Shown here one piece after another: positions 55,739-64,000 of a stretch of 64,000 nt of DNA. This DNA comes from Cladocopium goreaui (lineage: Eukaryota > Sar > Dinophyceae > Suessiales > Symbiodiniaceae). Position 1 is the first letter of the stretch, and every line of letters starts with the position of its first letter. A program made the position numbers and the translations under genes. The stretch is from assembly GCA_947184155.2 (NCBI GenBank), contig CAMXCT020000891.1:224501-288500 (forward strand). Direction: 5' to 3'. The notes below the pieces were generated by a model. It was given only the letters and a program-made list of their open reading frames with translations. It did not search any database and was not told where the DNA came from.

Positions 55739-58700
55739 GCCGAGCAGTTCTGCAGGTCTTCGAAGAGTACCAAAAGGTGCGGCAGCGGAGGCTTCAAGGA
55801 TTCGAAATGTCCAAGTTCGTCAAGAAAAAAAATCTGATACCCTCTGGTAAATTAACATAGACCCTGGCAGATAGGGGTTGGAAGATTAGTTTCCATTAAA
55901 ACTAGGCTATTTTCAGTGTCTATGTTAATTTCCCAGAGGGTAAAGGTGTCCTAAGTTAAGTCATTTCGAATTAAGAAGCATAAATGGTGGCGTAAGAACC
56001 ATGACAATGGAGGTGTCCTAAGTCATGGGTGTAGCCCTAGATCATCCAAATGGTTCACCAATTGAGTGTTGCAACCCATGGCGATTTGGGTATCCTCCAT
56101 TTTAAGAAACCCACAAAGGAGCTGTGTGAGATAAGTTGGTTTATTGCATGTTATCGCCAGTGGGGATCGTTGACTTATGATAGCTTTCTGTTGGTGAACA
56201 TACTCAAGATGTATAAATGATATATATATATATATACATTATATATAATATATATTATACACATATATATCTATATCAATTATATATATATATCAACTTT
56301 GTGATTTATGGTGGTTATAACCAAACTACACGTAGATGGGTTGTCAAATACAACGAATGCGCATCATATAATGTGGTGATCAATGACCCATGTGTTTTTG
56401 GGGTGTATGTGTATCCAATATATATATTATACATATATATATATATCAACGTAAAGGATTTGAAGTGGTAAACCAAGTCATAAAAAAGCTAACCAACCAT
56501 GTTATATTATAGCATCCCATCTTTAGGGACATACCCCAGCTCTCAAAAAAAATCACATGAAACCAGCTGAAACCACAATTCTCCTCCGGCTGTGAGGGGT
56601 TCAATATCCAGGGTTGATGGCTATAGCCATGGTGATTTCAACTTTTTATAGAAAATATTAGGAGATGGGGCCAGCAACTATGGTTATATACCCAGTCTGA
56701 AGCCTATTTTTCCTGGTTGATTACCAGGAAGTACAAGCCAGTTCTGAGAGGACATGTTTCCAGTTATATGGATGTGTTTAAAATGGAAACATAGCCATAA
56801 ATGGCCACTTCGTAAGGAACATGATTACAATCCATTGGGTTTTGCACCCTATTTTCAGACAAACCCATCAAATTTCCAATTAAACCATAATCTCAAATCA
56901 ATGTCAAGTCACATATTTATCACAAATGCTCACAATTATAGTGTTTTCTATAAGTATTCTCAAACACTCATATTTTTAATCAATATCAATGTGGATTTTT
57001 CTATCAGCAGCTACCAGGCACGTGTGACCTTTGTCCAGACGGTGGCCGATTTGGTGGGGCGCCAAGTTACGCGCTGCGGGAAAAAAACATGTTTCAGTAT
57101 CCCATATGCTCCATGGTGCTGGAATATGAATCCCAACATATTACCCCATAAATCACCCAGTTTTGTAGGTAAATATACCATAATTACATGGAGCATTTGG
57201 GTATTTGGGGGGTTCTTAAGTCATGGAGGATCCCCAAGTCACCATGGGTTTCAATGCTAAGTCATGGTCTAGTGACTTGGATGATTTTAGGGGTAGCCAC
57301 CATTTCCGGAAACCTCCATTTAAGTATCATCAAACATGAGAATTTTAGGTTTAACATTTTTTGAACCACTAAGAGAGGGGTTTGGACATGATTCAACCAT
57401 CAAACTTGGAGATGTAACCAACTAGAATGGTGTTATGATGGGATATCATCGGAAATCAGGGGGATGACACCACGTTGGTTGGTCTAAACTCCATCTTTGA
57501 TAAAATGAACATTCCCTTTTTGGCTAAATCCTGAAGCATCCTCAAACAAGACTCCATGATTGATAGTATTGATAAGATTTTGGATAATTATCCCAACAAG
57601 AATGTCCGTCCCTGAGAATGAAACTCCACATGTTTCTTGGTTTTTCTCCCAGAAAAACATCCCCAACAGCACTTTCTTTGCAGCATCACAACTCTGAGGC
57701 AACTCGACCCCAGAACATCGATGCTCTGCAGAATGCAGGTGCAGAACTGGGGCTCCAACTTTTGCCATGGGGATTTCGTGGGATTTCAAGCGTACTAGAG
57801 ATTTGGACGTGGTTTCCTCGTATCTGGGATTTACACTGTATGGAATTTCATGGGATATCATGGGGAATTAAATTCGGGATTGAATTCGATACAAAATGAT
57901 ACACAGGGATATTTTTCTAACGATATATAGCCTTAAGAATATTAGTATAATGACATTTAACATATTTAACACGGTTGCTCCAAGCCATGATTGGTAAATA
58001 CCAGCAAATTTAACAATAGGTAATGTGGAAAACTGGAATCATGGAATCATGGACAAGTCTGTGGATTTGTCTGAGCATTTTTGGACAATCCTAATAGGCG
58101 AAAAATGGCTATAATTAGGGTGTGTCCATTTTCAGAGAAATCCATTTTTTGTGACATTTAACAACCACTTAAATGAAATATAATGAAATCATGAACCAGG
58201 GTGTCCGTGTTTTTTGTTGGACCAAACCATGTTTGAATGATGAAATGATGACGCTGTGGATTTCGTTGGATGGGCTGATCCAAACCAGGTTTGCGCACTT
58301 GGATCCAGTCGAGAAACTCACCGAAATGGGTCTGTCTCAGGGTGCCCCTTCGAACCGTCCGACCTGGTTCATCATCAGTTTCCCCTGGTTTAACGACATA
58401 AACATAAACTAACATAACCTTTTTTGAGGGCAGATTTACCATTTTCAGACACACCAACAATATCATAGTTTTGGTTTGTATATCTCATTTTAATCCCATG
58501 ATGTTTGGTACAGATAAGTACAGATCTCCATTTTTTGTTGGCGATCAGACAGCCGGCGATACATTTTGGATTGGTTAAAGCCCCACAGCTGATGGTCATC
58601 AAGTATTGTCTGGATCCCCATCTGGCTGAAGAATTTCCCCGTATTTTGTTGGCAATGTAATGTAATGTAGAATGTCCCATTATATCCCCCGGATTGTTGG

Positions 58701-61700
58701 CAACATTTGCTGGTTCTACTCCATTACATCCCAGTGAAGCCCCATCGAAGCCACATTAAATCATCATCATCATCATCATCAAAATCCCATGCATATCCGC
58801 TTAAATCATCATCAAATTCCCATTACATTTCAACAAAAAACGTCCCATTCGACGTTCATCACGCCAGGTGTGATGGCTCTACTGAGGAGCGGCCGATGTC
58901 AAAATCATACGACACCCGGAAAGATGGGGATTAAACCTCCAGTTTTTTTGGGTGTACCCCATTTTCAGTGGCAAAGCCCTTAAAAAGTCTAGAAAGTGGG
59001 ATAAACAATCCTCGTTGGCGACTGTGTACAATCTGCTTGGCCGTAACTTCCATCTGTCATTACGGCAAAGATTGTATCACCGCTTAGCAAGTGGCTTATA
59101 ACCCCTATTAGTAAATTTTTGAAGTGTACACATTTTCTCCATTCATTGTGTTGAACCTAACTTTCATCAACTCATTGATTGTTGAATCCTGTAGCTATTC
59201 ACTACAACCATGGTCCTCTTCACCACTTTCGAAGTACGAGTCGAGAATCATCCCACCGGCCGAAACTGGTGATCCGTCAAGAGGTGAGTTGGTTATACCC
59301 TAAGCCCTAAGCCAGGCCCTTGCTGTTGGACAACGTGGCATCCATTCAGCAGTCCGCGGCTCTGGCCTTGGGGCGTTTGGCCAACTACAGGCCCCAAAAA
59401 GCCATGGGGCCCCTGGAGATGGAACACTCGAGCCATGCCATTCCATGTTGTTTCCCCTTTTATGGGCCTAGGATGGCCTAGGGCCTAGGATGATGTTCAA
59501 ACATGGGCATGTCCAGGATCTTGTCTGCTGGTAACATCGATGTCTTTCTGGTGAAATCCTTAAGTTTTTGCTGGTTCCGCTGAAACTTCTACTGCTTGAA
59601 TCCACATTTTTATAGATTGAACGTCACGGTTTCCTCTTGGTTGAAATTAACATAATTAACTCTCACTTTCTATCCGGTGTTTGGTAAAATCATCCTAAGA
59701 TGTGAGAAAAAAATCCACTGTTTATGGTCTTTGGATTATTTCAACACTCACCATATCCAAAATCATGTTGGCACATCTTTGGAACATGGAAATATCCGGT
59801 GTTTGGTGAAATAACTAATCTAAAAACTATCTCAAAAAAGCACTTAAATGTTCTACCCAAAAAAAGACATTCTCTTAACATAGGTTCACCAAATCCAGAG
59901 GTTTTTCAGCCGTTGCCATCCCGGTGCCCGGTGCCATCCGATCTCATCCGTCACGTGGCGCCAGTGACGAATTGGCCGAGTCGGTGGTGACCCACGAGAT
60001 CCTTCCACAGCTTGTGTGCGCCAAGAAAGAAAGTCATGGAGTTTTTCCAAGTCATGGGGCTAGCCAAATGATCCTTAAGTCATGAATTTCATGACTATTT
60101 TTCATATCGGATGTATATAATGGGATGATTATGGAATTTAAATGAATTATTTTTCATGACTTGTCATGGGATTTATATGAATTGATATGACCATTTCATC
60201 TCATCAATGGATATGACATGATATGACATGATATGAGCATTTTTCATAGGATTTAATGAGATGATTATGGGATCTACCCTCCGGTAATCGAACATGGCTG
60301 GCTGGAAAATCCGCGAAGTAAATGGAAGGGACAATCCGCTGGAAATGGGGGAATGTTTGATTACCTGAGGGTACATATCCCAAAATAGGTTGATTTCTGA
60401 TTTGAACTTTTCCCCCCCAACTGTCAAACATACGGAGTATTTGCCACAATTTTTTGTGGTCATTGAACGATGGGAAAAGTGAGGACAACCCTTTGGAATT
60501 CTGGTTGAGTATCTGATCCTCAGACACTCAAATATATAGAGTGTTCCAGTCAAACAAATCTGGGTTCAACCCAGCAAAGACATGTTGTTTTTAAGTAGCA
60601 GAATTGGGATTTCAATCGAACAAGAGAGAATTGGACCGGCTAAGCTGGCTTTTATGGTTCACCAGCGGTGGAAACGTAACCACCAATCCCATGGTGGACA
60701 CCCATTTTGGGCACACCATGGTAATATCCGGTAAATCGGTGCGAACATCACCATGAAATCTGCATCTTTCATCATTGGTTACTTCCGTGAAGCAAAAACG
60801 GTGGAGGTACTCCCTGGCACAGCAGAACCGCTTCTACAAGAAGGCTGGTCTTCCCGTCGGGATGAACATTGCGGCTGTGGAGACTGTAAACGAGCCTTGG
60901 ATGATTAAAATCCCAGGCTTTGAAGATGATTCTAAAGATAGAACAGTACAATCCTACAACGAGAAATGATTTTTCATATATTTTTCTTGGGGAGGTTCTA
61001 TACACATATTCATATATATATATATGTGTTTATATAGATAGATACTAGCTGATACTAGTAGTATATTATATATACGTATATATATATTATATCTATAACT
61101 AACGGCTTATTATAAACACTATAGATCTATTATTATCTACTAGTATAACCATTCTATAGTGATACTAGGTCATGCTATTTGCATATATAGTATATATAGT
61201 ATATATATATATACGGTTATATATATATATATGGGTATGGATCAATACCTATTAATACCATTTTTAGTGGGATGAACATCCATTTACCAGCTATTTTGAT
61301 GTGAACTACAGGGGTACTATTGGTTTTGACACACTGCCATATATATATATATACTGTATATATATATATACAAGGTGGTGCCCCCTAGTTATAAATTGGT
61401 TTATAAACCCCATTAACTATGGATATATCACCTAATTATGAACCATAGTTATTGGAGTTATAAACCAACTTAGCTAACTATGGGGCACCACCTTGTACTG
61501 TGGTTTATTTCACCGTGGTCTTCCTTGCAGGCCGCCGCCTTCGTGCTGCGGGCGGTGTCGAAGCACTCGCCGCAGTTGGCGCAGGTTTGCGAAATGAAAT
61601 CGCGAAGATTTCATCGTGGAAAGATGGGAATATACCATGGGAATTGATGGTTTTAATATGTTTTAATGGGATTTCTTGGATTTTTTCCATGGGATTCGAT

Positions 61701-63947
61701 GGGATCTAGTGGGAGTCATGGAATATGGGATTGAAATATGGGGCCACTCCATACTAGTATGAATGGAGATGAGCCTCCAGTGATCAAAAATGGTTTGCTA
61801 GAAAATATACACTATTTAGATCTAGTTAGTCCGATTTGTTTCCCAGCTATAAAGCTGCATTTAGTTCGGGCGGGGATTTCGCAGCGGCGTCTGATTACCG
61901 GAAGGTAGATTGAATCATGAACAATCTCATCAGCCATCAATTAAGATCAATCTACTCAACATCTGCGGTTAAATTAGATCGTTGATAGTAACTAATTTGG
62001 ACTTGTAATCATGTTTAACCATCATTATTAATAGCAGTGCTCAAAGGCTCTATTGATTGATGATCATAGCGGGTTAATTGTAACATATTGAACGTAATCA
62101 TCATTTCTAGATTGTTTAGCCATGAAGAATATAGGAATATAGTTGATAGATGATGGTTATTAATTGATGATTTTTGGGAGTTAGGCTATACAATACATTG
62201 GGACTTATCATCATGATGTGAAGCCCTAAAAAACCAACCAGGTCCAAGAGGGACAGAGAATCACAAGATAAGATAATTGCCAAATGGTGCCAACAGATGA
62301 GGTAAAACAAAACCATGGATTTAACAAGATGGTTATGTCAAAAATATGTTAATATCATGTTAATATAGGTTATAGATGGTTTTCATGAGCCAAATATTAG
62401 CGTCATTGTATCTATTGAACGAGATGGTTATGTTAAAAAGGACCCAAAATGGGGCACCAATGGATCCACAAGGAGCGGGTCAATGTTAGTATTTAGCCAG
62501 TCATTTTGGGCATCTAACATTTTGAGCCAAGGTAGTTCCAGTATACAATTGATATGTATCTTAAAGAACCACCCAATGATTATTAAGCCTATAAACCATC
62601 TATGGTGATACTGTTCCATGATAGATTTTTATATGGAGGTGTCCTAAGTCATGGGGGTACTCCCAGATCATCCAAGTCATGAATGACCACGGCTTGGTAT
62701 TGACACCTATAGTGACCTGGGTTAGGACTATATAATTTAAATCTCCAAATATAATCAATCCATCTATCTATATTCCATCTATTAATGGTTTATTATCCAT
62801 TATATCCCATGACATCACCATTTCCTCTAGTTAAATCGCCATGAGTTTGCATAGTTATAGGAATTACATTCCAACTTATCGGGCTAACTATAACTATAAC
62901 TATAGTGACCTATCGCCTATAGTTCAAAAATTGCTTTAGGTAACAATCTATTAACATTCCTATACCTTTATAGTTATTTAGTTTTACCTATAGTTGTTTT
63001 TTGATAATATACACCTATAACCTATAGTTACTAATATAGACCTAATTAATAAACTATAGTTATAGTTAGGTATCACCTATAGTTATCACCAGAAAATTAA
63101 TGCTCCAAAAAAGTTATCATCATTCTTATAGCCGCAGCCTATAACAAAACTTTATATATATGTGGTTTTTTTTCTAGGGACTTCATCACTATACCCATTT
63201 GTTTCTCTATCCCATAGGATCCATGTATGCCATATATGGTAACATGGATCCCATCAATATACCCCAAATGTTAGCATATATATACCATACATGGATCCTA
63301 TATAGTTATCATCACCTATAGCCTGGCAAACATTATTTTTGGTTTTTCTAGGGACTTCATCACAATGTACCCATTTGTTTCCCTATGTTCATAGCCATGT
63401 CATGGGTGAAAATCCCATGGTTTTTTCCGAAACGCGAGGCCGTGGTCGACTCCGGCGCCCTGGAGGCTTTGGTGAATTGCCTGGAAGAGTTCGATCCCTC
63501 GGTGAAGGCCCCGCGGTTTGGGCGGGGGTGGGGAATTTTGGGGTGGGGAAAATGGTTGGAAAATGGCTGGAAAATGATGCTTTGATGTGGTTTTGATGTG
63601 ATTTTGATGTGGTTTTAATGTCTAAGATGGAAACACAACCTATGCAAAAAGGGGGTTGGGGTAAGATTTTCCTGCAAAAAATGGTCGGGGATGGGTCAAA
63701 CGCTCACAATTTTACCATGTCAGGGGTTACCATCCAGCTGTAGCGCCCACCCGTCAAACAGGTGGGTGTAAGATGATGGATGTATTTTCAAAGATGTTGC
63801 TGTTGGGTTAGACACATGGTTTTTTAATCAACTATACATCAGGAAAATTGGGGAAAATGGGACATCAGTTTCCAAGATATTTGTGGTACGTTCACTCCTT
63901 TCTTGGGGGCAGGAAGCAGCAGCCTGGGCCCTGGGCTACATTGCCAG
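55739..63947 (+). CDS. SPAG6: Sperm-associated antigen 6 / PF16, 5' part, ten exons
   Basis: Armadillo-repeat protein of the axonemal central-pair (C1) microtubule, needed for flagellar motility. Exons: 55739-55776, 57018-57053, 57699-57738, 58868-58886, 59316-59390, 59965-60015, 60807-60843, 61531-61584, 63439-63507, 63913-63947; all phases agree. Translated pieces follow PF16 in order: RAVLQVFEEYQK; ARVTFVQTVADL; ATRPQNIDALQNA; VMALLR; SIQQSAALALGRLANY; SDELAESVV; YSLAQQNRFYKK; AAAFVLRAVSKHSPQLAQ; SGALEALVNCLEEFDPSVK; EAAAWALGYIA. This covers about the first 150 of roughly 500 residues, so the gene continues beyond the window. Donors are GT (five), GC (59391, 60844, 63508) and GA (58887, 63948). 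Nine of ten acceptors are AG|G. The initiating exon is unproven. Introns of 0.4-1.9 kb hold MITEs and microsatellites. Confidence 0.93.
55838..55942. mobile_element. MITE family 1 in a SPAG6 intron
   Basis: TACCCTCTGGTAAATTAACATAGACCCTGG ... TATGTTAATTTCCCAGAGGGTA; same subtype as 11163. Confidence 0.85.
56003..56110. repeat. Repeat family 5 (GGTGTCCTAAGTCATGGG)
   Basis: GGAGGTGTCCTAAGTCATGGG...CCTAGATCATCCAA. Partial relatives lie at about 12335-12410, 57205-57310 and 62634-62700. Confidence 0.65.
56217..56300. repeat. AT microsatellite
   Basis: TATATA runs; another lies at 56418-56450. Confidence 0.8.
57101..57201 (-). mobile_element. MITE family 6 member in a SPAG6 intron
   Basis: Reverse-orientation copy of 14269-14366, starting 47 bases after the exon ending at 57053. 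Confidence 0.8.
60275..60373. mobile_element. MITE family 1, diverged
   Basis: TACCCTCCGGTAATCGAACATGGC ... TGTTTGATTACCTGAGGGTA. The ends are complementary to each other although both differ from the family consensus. Confidence 0.75.
61020..61230. repeat. AT / TAGTA microsatellite cluster
   Basis: TATATATA runs with TAGATAGATAC and AGCTGATACTAG pieces, in a SPAG6 intron. Confidence 0.8.
61231..61340 (+). repeat. Interspersed repeat family 3 member
   Basis: Best match of the copy at 50994; flanked on both sides by TATATATA runs. Confidence 0.85.
61369..61498. mobile_element. MITE family 2 member in a SPAG6 intron
   Basis: TACAAGGTGGTGCCCCCTAG ... CTATGGGGCACCACCTTGTA; ends 32 bases before the exon at 61531. 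Confidence 0.85.
61585..63210. other. Long SPAG6 intron segment
   Basis: Non-coding, AT-rich. 62860-63100 is built of CTATAGTTA / TAACTATAG fold-back motifs. No exon is needed here, since the flanking exons join in phase. Confidence 0.6.
63211..63301. mobile_element. MITE family 7 member in a SPAG6 intron
   Basis: CCCATAGGATCCATGTATG at the left; CATACATGGATCCTAT at the right; diverged interior. Confidence 0.8.
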
Positions 63948-64000
63948 GACTGGGTTGAGAGCTGGGGGTCCATCTGGGACGCTGCAACACTTGTGGAATC

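Noticed and set aside
1-64000. rRNA, tRNA and the dinoflagellate spliced-leader sequence
   Set aside because: I saw none by eye; a structure-based scan would be needed to exclude tRNAs.

Overview
The window looks like nuclear DNA of a dinoflagellate, most likely a Symbiodiniaceae-type alga. The evidence is very low gene density, a conserved flagellar gene broken into tiny exons with mixed GT/GC/GA splice donors and acceptors mostly reading AG|G, abundant microsatellites, many short inverted-repeat elements, and RT and DNA transposons. No prokaryotic operons, rRNA or tRNA genes were recognised.

Layout. 1-6979: a Ty1/copia-type retrotransposon open to the left window edge (integrase, reverse transcriptase, RNase H). 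It is split inside RNase H by a 2.83-kb TA-flanked terminal-inverted-repeat element (3675-6505). 7.0-29.1 kb: mostly non-coding, with MITE-like elements, microsatellites and exon-sized islands. Six islands (12115-20862) join in one continuous reading frame and probably form an unrecognised + strand gene. 29147-41817: a 12.7-kb composite made of a 7.35-kb unit in head-to-tail tandem, 1.72 copies. Each unit carries a short basic two-exon ORF and a Rep-like gene (HUH endonuclease plus SF3 helicase); the complete unit also carries a DDE transposase with an intron. 41.8-52.3 kb: more MITEs, a 250-bp inverted repeat pair, a perfect 42-bp palindrome and further candidate exons. 52.4-64.0 kb: the 5' part of a SPAG6/PF16 (axonemal central-pair armadillo protein) gene on +, at least ten exons of 19-75 bp, continuing past the right edge.

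The most unusual object is the 7.35-kb unit, which pairs a rolling-circle-type Rep with a cut-and-paste-type DDE transposase and sits as a head-to-tail partial dimer, the arrangement expected from a circular or rolling-circle intermediate. The best-supported host gene is SPAG6/PF16. Elsewhere the exon calls rest on open frame, codon bias and splice-site context only, and several islands are open in more than one frame; these are marked with low confidence.
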